A DNA stretch of 23,359 bases, taken from positions 1-23,359 of IMG/VR virus record IMGVR_UViG_3300037574_000019; one strand, given 5' to 3'. Both the position numbers and the translations under genes were made by a program. Positions 17,325-23,359 of the stretch are shown here, one piece after another (position 1 is the first letter of the stretch; every line of letters begins with the position of its first letter). The stretch is from a virus. The notes beneath the pieces are model-generated. The model ran no database searches. It saw only the letters and a program-made list of their open reading frames with translations, and was not told the DNA's origin.

Positions 17325-17341
17325 CCTACAACCGATGTAGG
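17325..17341 (-). other. Small hairpin between the 37-residue gene and the capsid leader
   Basis: Perfect 6-pair stem CCTACA/TGTAGG with a 5-base loop, 11 bases behind the stop of the small membrane gene. The bases after it (CATTTAATAG) are not a T-run, so termination would be weak. An RNase processing site or 3' stabiliser is equally possible. Confidence 0.4.
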
Positions 17342-17351
17342 ACTTTGTGAT

Positions 17352-17465
17352 TTATTTATTCCATGGCATCATATTAGACAGCCATGAATACATGGGTTTA
17401 CCCATGAAAGCACCCGCTATAAATGCAAGTGCGATAAAGAATATTGTCCCAAGTAATTCATTCAT
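17352..17465 (-). CDS. 37-residue single-span membrane protein, function unknown
   Basis: Found by reading the gap between the predicted lipoprotein and the capsid gene. ATG at 17465, stop TAA at 17352-17354, giving MNELLGTIFFIALAFIAGAF then MGKPMYSWLSNMMPWNK. Residues about 4-21 form one hydrophobic helix; the remainder is a short, Met/Trp-rich, slightly basic tail. AAGGA lies eight bases upstream, and the start overlaps the end of the upstream gene by eight bases, so translational coupling is likely. I know no T7 homologue at this place. It might be a small holin-like or membrane-remodelling peptide acting with the upstream lipoprotein, but no function can be assigned from sequence. The good ribosome site, overlap and clean transmembrane pattern argue for a real gene. 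Confidence 0.68.
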   Translation of the reverse strand: MNELLGTIFFIALAFIAGAFMGKPMYSWLSNMMPWNK

Positions 17466-17838
17466 TTGATTTTTCCTTGTATATTTCCAAAACAGTGTTC
17501 CACCCCCACGCTGCACTGACACAACCAGTGGCGATAATCACAGGAATGAAAATCCAATCAGCATATCGGGCTACCATATAATTCAAAAGAATTAAGAGTA
17601 TTCCGCCACAGAATGGTCGCCACCCCATGGTTCCTCTTGAAATTACGAGCAACGCCATGCCTGCCAAAAGACAAAGTCCCCCAACGCCGCTGAGGACAGT
17701 GAGGGTTTCTTGAGATTCTGTAATACTATCTAACACCCTATCAGTGGGGGAGGGTGGTGGGTCAGAAAATCCGGGGATTAACTGAGTCATCCCACATCCG
17801 GAGATGACGATGACGAGCAGAAATATTAAGTATTTCAT
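17458..17838 (-). CDS. Predicted lipoprotein with three further membrane segments, function unknown
   Basis: A 126-residue protein. MKYLIFLLVIVISGC is a typical lipoprotein signal with lipobox VISGC and acceptor Cys15. A Pro/Ser-rich periplasmic-type stretch (residues 20-45) follows, then hydrophobic segments at about 48-66, 73-90 and 95-112, and a charged tail EIYKEKSNE. The ATG overlaps the scaffold stop as ATGA and the 3' end overlaps the 37-residue gene. T7 has nothing between genes 9 and 10 of this kind. Possible roles include lysis (holin or spanin-like), superinfection exclusion, or membrane-linked assembly; none is supported by a motif. Being just ahead of the capsid gene, it would be expressed with the structural genes. 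I do not recognise the family. Confidence 0.8.
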   Translation of the reverse strand: MKYLIFLLVIVISGCGMTQLIPGFSDPPPSPTDRVLDSITESQETLTVLSGVGGLCLLAGMALLVISRGTMGWRPFCGGILLILLNYMVARYADWIFIPVIIATGCVSAAWGWNTVLEIYKEKSNE

Positions 17839-18605
17839 AAGATATTTGAGTTGTCCAATCGGGTTTCAATTTCCTTGCGATACGCAGGGTCTTTAGTATA
17901 CCTAACATCCTTCATGGCTGCTGTGAGTTCTGCGAGTGAGCGGAAACCGCCGTGTGCATTCGCTGAACCAGTGCTTCCCTGTAGGAGTGGGGTTCTTGGA
18001 GATGTGTGTGATTGCCACTGGCTCGACAGGCTCTTTATTGCAAACATCATTTGAGCAGAGTTTCCGCCCATTACAGCATCATTAAATACTTCTTGCTCCT
18101 CTGGGGCTAGATTCTCTCCTGCCCAATTAAGCATTTGATTATATTGTTCCTCTCCACCAACCGACCTATATACATCGTCGAATAGGGAGTTCACAAGGGA
18201 TTGCTGTCCTTCAATATATGAGTCAATCATTTCACGAGGAATTCCCATGCCTTCGATGGCAGTCCGGGATTCATTTGAAATATCACCAGTAGTATCAAAC
18301 TCTTCCGCAAATGGGGAAAAAGATTCTACTGAAAGAGATTCAGAAATCTTAGGAGTCTCTTCAGACGATTCCTCTCCGCTCTCACTGGCTTGTTTATCTC
18401 TCGTATAATTGGATTCAAGTTCTCCATATGCTTTCGCCATCGCCTCCGGAGAATCGAATTTCTCAGGTAGCCACTGGGGTCGTTGTTCTTCAACTCGTTC
18501 TGCTTGCTCTTCCTGCGGGGCTTCCTGCTCAAGGTTTTGTATGTCCTGTTCTGAGAATGCTTCGGTTTCACCTTGCACTATCTCTACTTTTTGGTAATCA
18601 CTCAT
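17835..18605 (-). CDS. Capsid assembly scaffolding protein (T7 gp9-like)
   Basis: Internal scaffold for procapsid assembly, 256 residues (T7 gp9 is 307). The N-terminal 90 residues are very acidic and Glu/Gln/Ser-rich (EQEAPQEEQAERVEEQ), with WLPEKFDSPEAMAKAYGELES at about 45-65, the phrase by which this family is usually recognised. The middle has NYTRDKQ and an acidic linker. The C-terminal part, from ELTAAMKDVRYTKDPAYRKEIETRL, is a basic amphipathic helix pair that in T7-like and other scaffolds binds the capsid protein. It overlaps the portal stop as ATGA and is itself overlapped by the lipoprotein gene. Position before the capsid gene supports the call. Confidence 0.93.
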   Translation of the reverse strand: MSDYQKVEIVQGETEAFSEQDIQNLEQEAPQEEQAERVEEQRPQWLPEKFDSPEAMAKAYGELESNYTRDKQASESGEESSEETPKISESLSVESFSPFAEEFDTTGDISNESRTAIEGMGIPREMIDSYIEGQQSLVNSLFDDVYRSVGGEEQYNQMLNWAGENLAPEEQEVFNDAVMGGNSAQMMFAIKSLSSQWQSHTSPRTPLLQGSTGSANAHGGFRSLAELTAAMKDVRYTKDPAYRKEIETRLDNSNIL

Positions 18606-20146
18606 TGTGGTTGCTGTTGCTCCATTTGTTTAGATGCTGCTTGAATTGCAGATGGACCCATTTGTTGAGCCATTTGCTGTTGCTGTTGTTGTTGCATCAT
18701 AGCATCCAATTCTTCCTGTGTACGAACCAATCCTTCAGTTTCTATTCCTAAAGCAGAAGCCCGTCGTTTCATATACTCTTGTATATTGATATGTTGTTGT
18801 AGAACCTCTGGTCCTAAGACCTGTGCGATTCCTGCCAAGTATATATCGAGACGATTAAGGTCATTCCCCCTACCTAAAGCCTCTATTCCTGTCACTATTG
18901 CGGGATGTATCTTATCTCTAGGAATCTTGGGAAGTTTCTTAGCCTTTTCCATCCTACTCATCACTCTATTGACAAGAGGTAACTGGAATTCCTGTGATAG
19001 GACACTATAAATTCCCCCTAATTGCCTCTCGATAGATTGAGTTACTAACCTTATCTCTTCTGCTGTGACTCTATCCGCATTACGTATTGTCGATTCAGTG
19101 AGCAGAAACGCATACGAAAGACGTTCTTGTATCTGCTGCATCGCAGTAAATGCAACTTGGAAATCGTTTGACTTCTGAGTTTGTAGTACTGTAACATCGT
19201 TTGCTGACCCCTCTCGTATAGCCCCATTAGGTGCATCTGCGAGAGTCTTAGCCCTCGTAGTGCCGTTCGGATTCACTAGGAATAATATCTTAGAGGAAGC
19301 CGCAGCACCCTCCACAATCGCTTTGGTCAGTCCCTCGAGACTCTGTAAATCTCCGAAGTACTGTTCCACATACCCCCGACCATAATCCTCACCATCAACT
19401 CTTAACATTCTAAGAGCAATGAATGGAGAGTACCCCTTCTTATATATCTGTCTAGTCTCTTCTATTGCGATTCCTTTAATTTCCTGTGAAATCTCTACCT
19501 CACCATCATCGTGGATAATCTGTTGAGTATAAATATCACAGTTTTCAGAATCATAGTCCCTAGTCTCTACCGCAATTATTGCTCGGATATTCTCCGGAAG
19601 CGTTGCGGGATTTACAGTCTCTTTAAGTATGATGAGTGTCGCCTCACCTGATGGGTCCCTCTTGCAGATATATCGGTCCAAGTGGATTACCCTCATAGGA
19701 CCTTCGTCAGGCATATAAAGTAGGGCATTGCCAGTTACGATAATATGTCTAAGTGCCTCAAAGGTGGATACTCGGATGTTGTTTAGTTCAATCTCTCTAG
19801 ACACCGAGCGTTCGATGGAAGATAAGGATGCCTCGACCTCTGTGATAATCCTAGGGTCTAACTCTTTCATCTTTCTCTTCTCTTGCTCGTCAATAACGAG
19901 ACGGAAGAAAGGTGCGTTAGGAGGTAGTAGGCTCAATAATAAAGCAGATGCTAGGTTATTGACTCCTCTAGCCCCCACAGATTGGTAGGGCGTTGGTATT
20001 TTTTGTGCTGAGTTATTCCCAACACTCGTAAGTATTGTGGGAATAGTGAGGGCTGACGAGTCCCTGCCTCGTTCAAGGTAGGAGGAACGTCCAGACTCAC
20101 ACTTCGCATATAAGGAGGCAATAGGCCCTTGGGTAGTGTGACTCAT
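18602..20146 (-). CDS. Portal / head-tail connector protein (T7 gp8-like)
   Basis: Dodecameric ring at the capsid vertex through which DNA is packaged and ejected; 514 residues (T7 gp8 is 536). Family phrases include the N-terminal YLERGRDSSALTIPTILT, QSVGARGVNNLASALLLSLLPPNAPFFRL at about 55-84, ALRHIIVTGNALLYMPDEG, the long helix segment DRVTAEEIRLVTQSIERQLGGIYSVLSQEFQLPLV, and the barrel region after it. The C-terminal 30 residues are Gln/Met-rich (MMQQQQQQQMAQQ), encoded by a run of CAA/CAG codons, and probably disordered. The ATG overlaps the upstream TAA (TAATG). The ribosome site is poor, so coupling to the upstream gene is likely. Confidence 0.96.
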   Translation of the reverse strand: MSHTTQGPIASLYAKCESGRSSYLERGRDSSALTIPTILTSVGNNSAQKIPTPYQSVGARGVNNLASALLLSLLPPNAPFFRLVIDEQEKRKMKELDPRIITEVEASLSSIERSVSREIELNNIRVSTFEALRHIIVTGNALLYMPDEGPMRVIHLDRYICKRDPSGEATLIILKETVNPATLPENIRAIIAVETRDYDSENCDIYTQQIIHDDGEVEISQEIKGIAIEETRQIYKKGYSPFIALRMLRVDGEDYGRGYVEQYFGDLQSLEGLTKAIVEGAAASSKILFLVNPNGTTRAKTLADAPNGAIREGSANDVTVLQTQKSNDFQVAFTAMQQIQERLSYAFLLTESTIRNADRVTAEEIRLVTQSIERQLGGIYSVLSQEFQLPLVNRVMSRMEKAKKLPKIPRDKIHPAIVTGIEALGRGNDLNRLDIYLAGIAQVLGPEVLQQHINIQEYMKRRASALGIETEGLVRTQEELDAMMQQQQQQQMAQQMGPSAIQAASKQMEQQQPQ

Positions 20147-20397
20147 TATGAATTAACCGACCCACCACCGGTGCCACCTAGAGGTATAGTAAATCTTGCT
20201 TTTCCTGATATACCACCGGATGCCGCCCGTCTTCTATTAGCATATGTTTTAGCCTTCTTCTGTGGATTCTTCTCCGCTTTTCCGGGGGTTGATGGTGGAG
20301 CCATCACTGATACAGGAGAGGGTGGTGGTGGTGGAGCCACTGCTTGTAAGGGTGCAGGGGCTTGGCGAGGTGTGGGCATTGACATTGAAAAGCACAT
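20146..20397 (-). CDS. gp7.3-like small virion protein
   Basis: An 83-residue protein directly before the portal, the slot of T7 gene 7.3 (tail assembly/host range protein, 99 residues). The N-terminal half is Pro/Ala/Met-rich with a PPPPPSP run. The second half is basic (KAEKNPQKKAKTYANRRRA) and ends with a Gly/Ser-rich tail, GGTGGGSVNS, which resembles the RSSGGGINI end of T7 gp7.3 after its own basic part. Similarity is by composition and C-terminal pattern, supported by synteny. GGAG stands nine bases before the ATG, and the stop overlaps the portal start. I consider a small virion component likely, with the exact role inferred. Confidence 0.7.
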   Translation of the reverse strand: MCFSMSMPTPRQAPAPLQAVAPPPPPSPVSVMAPPSTPGKAEKNPQKKAKTYANRRRAASGGISGKARFTIPLGGTGGGSVNS

Positions 20398-20398
20398 A

Positions 20399-20596
20399 TT
20401 AAGGTTCTCCGAGTTGTATGTCTCGTTGTTCTGAAGAAATCTGAGTAAGGAGGCGAATTACTGACCGCTGTCCCGCCTGATACCAGACCTCTTTCGATTC
20501 CATTGTTAATTCCGCACATTTCTCTGGAAACCTACGGTTTAATTCACCTAGTAGGTCTACAGGAATAAGAGGAAACGCTGTTTGTTCGTTAATCAT
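20399..20596 (-). CDS. Small hypothetical protein between Nmad1 gene and gp7.3-like gene
   Basis: A 65-residue soluble protein I cannot assign. It has LIPVDLLGELNRRFPEKCAEL at residues 10-30 and MESKEVWYQAGQRSVIRLL at about 32-50, a pattern of 'target helix, then W-x-x-GQR-x-V-h-x-h-L' that recurs in small proteins ahead of the portal in many T7-like phages. The ATG overlaps the upstream TGA (ATGA), and its own TAA is one base before the next ATG. No membrane segment or known catalytic motif is visible. Position at the junction of the replication and structural blocks gives no further clue. Confidence 0.7.
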   Translation of the reverse strand: MINEQTAFPLIPVDLLGELNRRFPEKCAELTMESKEVWYQAGQRSVIRLLTQISSEQRDIQLGEP

Positions 20597-20934
20597 TCCG
20601 TATAGTCATCCTTTTCGTGCTGTGTATATGCATACAGTAATATGGCATAGTTAATCAGGTCCATAATGGTGTCTCTAAGAGCCTCATCCTTCACTTTAAA
20701 CGTGCCTGTTTGGATAAAAGTAATAAGTCTAGATATCTTATCGGTTATCCGGACCATGAATCCGGTCTTCGTATCCGTTATTCCTAGACGCTCCACACGA
20801 GTGAAGTTTAAGAAGGGGTCAGTCATATCTTTGCCACCACTATAATCATGGTTCTTCACCTCCATAAGTTGCCTTGCATTGATGCATAGTTCCTTGTGGA
20901 GGTCTAATAGTGTCTCTCTATTTAGGGAAGCCAT
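20593..20934 (-). CDS. Nucleotide modification associated domain 1 (Nmad1/DUF1599) protein
   Basis: A 113-residue all-helical protein. Residues 27-31 (KNHDY) correspond to the K-N-x-D-Y motif; residues 61-70 (VRITDKISRL) and 86-97 (LRDTIMDLINYA) give the R-x-x-D-K-x-x-R-L and D-T-x-x-D-L-x-N-Y motifs that define the family. In the literature the Nmad1 family is linked by gene context to systems making or handling modified nucleotides, and is related in architecture to MazG-type all-alpha NTP pyrophosphatases. The biochemical activity is not established. Its place right behind exonuclease and polymerase suggests a role in nucleotide pool handling during phage DNA synthesis. The start overlaps the exonuclease end by 13 bases, with GAGGT just upstream. 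Confidence 0.82.
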   Translation of the reverse strand: MASLNRETLLDLHKELCINARQLMEVKNHDYSGGKDMTDPFLNFTRVERLGITDTKTGFMVRITDKISRLITFIQTGTFKVKDEALRDTIMDLINYAILLYAYTQHEKDDYTE

Positions 20935-21659
20935 AGTATTACCTCTTCATTCTTTCTGTCATACTCACCAAATCTGAGGATTCTAGCGACCTGTGCCTGA
21001 ACCAAGGCATCCTCTTCCTCAATGCCTTTCTTGTTATAGGCATCAACAACAGTATCCCACGTCGCCCCCTTATCATCTAGAAGTCGGGAAGCGGTCTTTG
21101 GACCAATCCCCGGACATCCCGAGTACCCGTCCACAGCGTCCCCCATCAATGCCTGATAGAGGTGGTTGTAATCAGCCTGCTCTCCAGACACCTCAAAAAT
21201 ACCCTCATCCCTCCTCATAGGATTATAGTGAAAACCCTCGATTGTCTTAAGGTCTTTATCAATAGTAACACAGATTTTATTACCTAATAACTTGGAGTCG
21301 CCCATCATAATACCAAGAACATCATCACCCTCCAAGGTGTCAGCCATGTGGGTCTTATAGGTATCATGCACATAGTCCTTAAGTTCATTGAATACCAAAG
21401 GTTTTCTGTTGGATTTTCTGTGGCTCTTGTATGAAGGTAGAATGTGCTTCCTCCAATTACCAGTACCAGAGAATGCTATCTCACACTCCTGACCATCAAG
21501 TCTTTTCATTATATCTGCAACCCAACAATCCCACCTCTGCTTCGCCTCCTTGAAGTCAGAATGCAGAGTCCACATATCATTCCCCCAATCTACCGCTGTC
21601 TCACACGCTTGAGTGACTTGGTATAAAATCACGTCCCCATCTAGTAATAATCTATTCAT
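20922..21659 (-). CDS. 5'-3' exonuclease, FEN/flap family (T7 gp6-like)
   Basis: Degrades host DNA and removes RNA primers; 245 residues (T7 gp6 is 300). LLLDGDV at residues 4-10 supplies the first metal-binding Asp, YKSHRKSNRKP (77-87) the basic arch, DTLEGDDVLGI (107-117) and TIDKDLKTI (132-140) the acidic cluster, and GDAVDGYSGCPGIGPKTASRLL (173-194) the last acidic residues plus the helix-hairpin-helix/H3TH DNA-binding loop. I place the start at the ATG at 21659 (MNRLLLDGD) because AGGAG stands nine bases before it and the family begins just there; the reading from 21686 adds nine residues inside the upstream gene. It overlaps the upstream stop by eight bases. Confidence 0.95.
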   Translation of the reverse strand: MNRLLLDGDVILYQVTQACETAVDWGNDMWTLHSDFKEAKQRWDCWVADIMKRLDGQECEIAFSGTGNWRKHILPSYKSHRKSNRKPLVFNELKDYVHDTYKTHMADTLEGDDVLGIMMGDSKLLGNKICVTIDKDLKTIEGFHYNPMRRDEGIFEVSGEQADYNHLYQALMGDAVDGYSGCPGIGPKTASRLLDDKGATWDTVVDAYNKKGIEEEDALVQAQVARILRFGEYDRKNEEVILWLP

Positions 21660-21867
21660 CAGTTGAATCTCCTGTTTGTATTGCAAGTCGTCCTATCTCT
21701 ATCAAACCCACGCAGGCATGATATGCCCCAGAGAAAGAAACCGTTAAATCCTCAGTTTCTCCTGTTCTCCGGACAGCCCCTAATAATATCATTTCATCAT
21801 GCCTCTTTTGTAACTCTATAATTAGAGCCTTAGATGAAATAAACTCTAAACCCGTATCGTCTGTCAT
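21652..21867 (-). CDS. 71-residue hypothetical protein between homing endonuclease and exonuclease
   Basis: I do not recognise this family. The start is the ATG at 21867, which overlaps the upstream TGA as ATGA and has AGGG seven bases ahead; the longer reading from 21909 lies inside the homing endonuclease gene. The protein begins acidic (MTDDTGLEF), then has a helix ISSKALIIELQKRHDEMILLG, a basic turn RRTGETED, a strand LTVSFSG, and a second helix AYHACVGLIEIGRLAI, ending with an acidic tail. It looks like a small alpha/beta protein with no membrane segment. Its position in the replication block suggests an accessory role to exonuclease or polymerase. Confidence 0.65.
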   Translation of the reverse strand: MTDDTGLEFISSKALIIELQKRHDEMILLGAVRRTGETEDLTVSFSGAYHACVGLIEIGRLAIQTGDSTDE

Positions 21868-22211
21868 AGTGAAACCCTTTTTAATCCTTTCAACCTCGAC
21901 TGTATACACGCTCTCATTGCGGAGTGAGGTGGGTATTTATATATCTTTGATAGAAGCATCGCCTGTTCTTTCTTGTCTCGTAGGTATGGAACAAGTAGTA
22001 TACACACTTTTATTGATTTCTTACCCCCTATCTTCCAACGAAACACAGGTCTTCCAACAGAGGTAAGGCGAGATATGGCATAACACTGTCCACCCAAGAT
22101 ACGATATGCCTCTTCGACAACCGTTCTACAGGTAGAATCTATTGATATAGATGGGGATTTCTGAAACATAAAGCACCCCTCTCCATCTATTAGTCCTGCT
22201 AACCAACTCAT
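21864..22211 (-). CDS. Free-standing LAGLIDADG homing endonuclease
   Basis: Site-specific DNA endonuclease of the kind that spreads its own gene into related genomes; 115 residues from the ATG at 22211. Residues 4-12 read LAGLIDGEG, the single LAGLIDADG helix with Glu11 in the place of the catalytic Asp. The downstream pattern fits single-motif LAGLIDADG proteins: RPVFRWKIGG (about 64-73) and LLVPYLRDKKEQAMLLSKIY (about 83-102). One motif per chain means it should work as a homodimer. The gene starts one base behind the polymerase stop and ends overlapping the next ATG, without any sign of an intron or intein. A frame extension of 52 codons upstream (to 22367) overlaps the polymerase and is probably chance. 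Activity is untested. Confidence 0.9.
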   Translation of the reverse strand: MSWLAGLIDGEGCFMFQKSPSISIDSTCRTVVEEAYRILGGQCYAISRLTSVGRPVFRWKIGGKKSIKVCILLVPYLRDKKEQAMLLSKIYKYPPHSAMRACIQSRLKGLKRVSL

Positions 22212-22212
22212 A

Positions 22213-23359
22213 TCAATGAGTCTCTGCCCAGTTAATTCCGGTGTTGTATGACCCGTCAAGAGGGCATCGGAAACCAAGATTTTGTCCCGCTTCCTTAATG
22301 GATTCCACAGCAATCTTTCCGACCTCGTCGGCAATTTCTGTTCTACATTGTAATTGTATTTCATCATGTATGTGTGCTACCTGTTGTACATCAGCAATCC
22401 CCCATCCCATACTTCGGAACTTCCGATGTAGAATGCAAGTTGCTTCTTTCATGGCGATGGCTCCTGCGGATTGCAGAAGTGTGTTCAACGCACTATGGGG
22501 TGAACGTATATTTAACTTACGACCGTCAATTCCTGTCAGATACTCTTGATGCTTTAGACGGTATGCGATTCCTTCTTTAACTTTCTTAAGAGCAGGAATC
22601 TTAGAGAAGAACTTGGACTTTAACATCCTTCCTTCATTCCTACCTCCTCCCACTATCTGTCCTATCTTGTAATCTCCGGCTCCATAACATACGGCGTATA
22701 TAAGAGTTTTTGCATCATCTCTATTTTTCAGACCCGCCGCTTTCTGATTAGCAGTATGAATATCTCCCTCTAGAATCTCTTTGGTATAACCCCCATCATC
22801 AAAGGGGTAGGTGTAGTGAGCCAAACATCTCAACTCTAAACCACTAGCGTCCACGCCAACCAAAAGACAACCTTCGGGTGCAATGAACAACGAGCGACAG
22901 TCCTTGCCCCACAACGCTCCTACACGAGGAACCTGTGCCATGTTTGGTCTACTGTGGGTACATCGAGATGTTACGGCTCCGCAGGGATTTACCCCACCAT
23001 ATATTCGTCCATCTACTTCAGCCTTAAGCCATGACTCGTTGCCATCAGCAACCTGTCCTAGTCTTTTTGATACTGTGAGGTATTTGACCATGAGTTTGGC
23101 TTCTGGGAAACTGAGTTTACTGAGGACCTCTTCATTTAACTTTGGTCTTCCCTCAGGAGTGAACTCCTTAGGAGACCAACCATACTTCTCTTTAAAGGCA
23201 TCAGCAATCTGCTTTCTAGAGCCGGGATTGAACGGTATCTTCTTAACTCTTAACTCGCCGTTCAGCAATCTCTTTTTGGCGTCTGCGGGTGCTAATCCCT
23301 TACGTGCATACCTCTCATTAGTAATGGGGTCAATGTAATCTACAGGTGTCTTCATGGTC
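22213..23359 (-). CDS. DNA polymerase, family A (T7 gp5-like), N-terminus beyond window
   Basis: Replicative polymerase; the window holds the polymerase domain (about 382 codons of roughly 700), and the frame is open to the right edge, so the exonuclease domain is outside. GAVTSRCTHSRPNMAQVPR matches the T7 template-binding part. Motif A is LLVGVDASGLELRCLAHY with the catalytic Asp, motif B is RDDAKTLIYAVCYGAGD, motif C is HIHDEIQL with the second catalytic Asp. LNTLLQSAGAIAMK and the C-terminal INWAETH also match T7 gp5 (NWAICH). The residue equal to T7 Tyr526 / E. coli Phe762 is Tyr. An internal ATG at 23355 is not the true start. The T7 thioredoxin-binding loop would lie near the thumb, outside or at the edge. 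Confidence 0.97.
   Translation of the reverse strand, partial: TMKTPVDYIDPITNERYARKGLAPADAKKRLLNGELRVKKIPFNPGSRKQIADAFKEKYGWSPKEFTPEGRPKLNEEVLSKLSFPEAKLMVKYLTVSKRLGQVADGNESWLKAEVDGRIYGGVNPCGAVTSRCTHSRPNMAQVPRVGALWGKDCRSLFIAPEGCLLVGVDASGLELRCLAHYTYPFDDGGYTKEILEGDIHTANQKAAGLKNRDDAKTLIYAVCYGAGDYKIGQIVGGGRNEGRMLKSKFFSKIPALKKVKEGIAYRLKHQEYLTGIDGRKLNIRSPHSALNTLLQSAGAIAMKEATCILHRKFRSMGWGIADVQQVAHIHDEIQLQCRTEIADEVGKIAVESIKEAGQNLGFRCPLDGSYNTGINWAETH

Larger units (their letters stand above)
17211..17351 (-). promoter_or_regulatory. Capsid gene leader with hairpins and candidate promoter
   Basis: This 141-base gap is the longest non-coding stretch. In transcription order it holds a hairpin CCTACA-TCGGT-TGTAGG (17325-17341), a short CCGT-TGCG-ACGG hairpin (17277-17288), the word ATAACTTAGGT (17266-17276) also present behind the capsid gene, an A/T-rich stretch, and AAGGAGG at 17217-17223. 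It is the obvious place for a phage RNA polymerase promoter driving the capsid gene; the promoter consensus of this phage is unknown, so its exact position is inferred. Confidence 0.5.

Noticed and set aside
18660-18720. CAA/CAG-rich stretch as a microsatellite or regulatory repeat
   Set aside because: It is the Gln-rich, probably disordered C-terminal tail of the portal protein, common in this family, and is too short and imperfect to call a separate repeat.
22212-22367. Upstream extension of the homing endonuclease frame into the polymerase gene
   Set aside because: The 52 extra codons overlap conserved polymerase sequence in another frame, and LAGLIDADG proteins normally start close to the motif, as with the ATG at 22211. 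Intein or intron was considered, but polymerase motifs run on uninterrupted to a normal C-terminus.
22883-23338. 151-codon open frame on the plus strand
   Set aside because: Antisense to conserved DNA polymerase sequence.
1-23359. tRNA genes, CRISPR arrays, integrase attachment sites, diversity-generating template repeats
   Set aside because: Reading both strands by eye I saw no cloverleaf-like tRNA, no regularly spaced direct repeats, and no template/variable repeat pair near the fibre. A computed search could still find weak cases.

Overview
The window is the structural and packaging half of a T7-like podovirus (Autographivirales-type), plus the last part of its replication block. Every gene I can support lies on the minus strand, so transcription runs from position 23359 towards 1. 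The gene order matches T7 almost gene for gene: DNA polymerase (gp5), 5'-3' exonuclease (gp6), small gp7.3-like protein, portal (gp8), scaffold (gp9), major capsid (gp10), tail tubular A (gp11) and B (gp12), a gp13-like protein, internal virion proteins (gp14, gp15 and gp16-like), tail fibre (gp17), a coiled-coil membrane protein in the holin slot (17.5), small terminase (gp18) and large terminase (gp19). Moderate-to-low GC, a Gly/Thr-rich fibre and accessory genes such as an Nmad1/DUF1599 protein suggest an environmental, probably marine, phage. That is inference; the host cannot be named from this sequence.

Region by region, in transcription order. 23359-20399: C-terminal part of a family A DNA polymerase (cut by the window edge), a free-standing LAGLIDADG homing endonuclease, a small unknown gene, the 5'-3' exonuclease, an Nmad1-domain protein and a 65-residue unknown. 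20397-17352: gp7.3-like protein, portal, scaffold, then two small membrane proteins (a 126-residue predicted lipoprotein with three further hydrophobic segments and a 37-residue single-span protein) that have no T7 counterpart at this place. 17351-16037: a 141-base leader with hairpins, the major capsid gene with a strong ribosome site, and a strong intrinsic terminator, the positional analogue of T7 T-phi. 16024-4186: tail tubes and internal (ejection) proteins. 4183-1: fibre, fibre-associated protein, holin-like protein, and small and large terminase (the latter cut by the left edge).

Packing is very tight. Most neighbours overlap by ATGA, TAATG or about 8-13 bases, or are 1-6 bases apart, which suggests translational coupling. 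The only real intergenic spaces flank the capsid gene (17211-17351 and 16025-16139), and both carry the same 11-base word, so this is where expression control appears to be concentrated. There is no gene-free stretch over 300 bases. RNA polymerase, primase/helicase, endolysin and integrase are not in the window. I saw no tRNA, CRISPR array or insertion sequence.

The most unusual points are the membrane-protein pair between scaffold and capsid, the LAGLIDADG gene embedded between polymerase and exonuclease, the gp16-like protein with no recognisable transglycosylase domain, and the enlarged tail tubular protein B.
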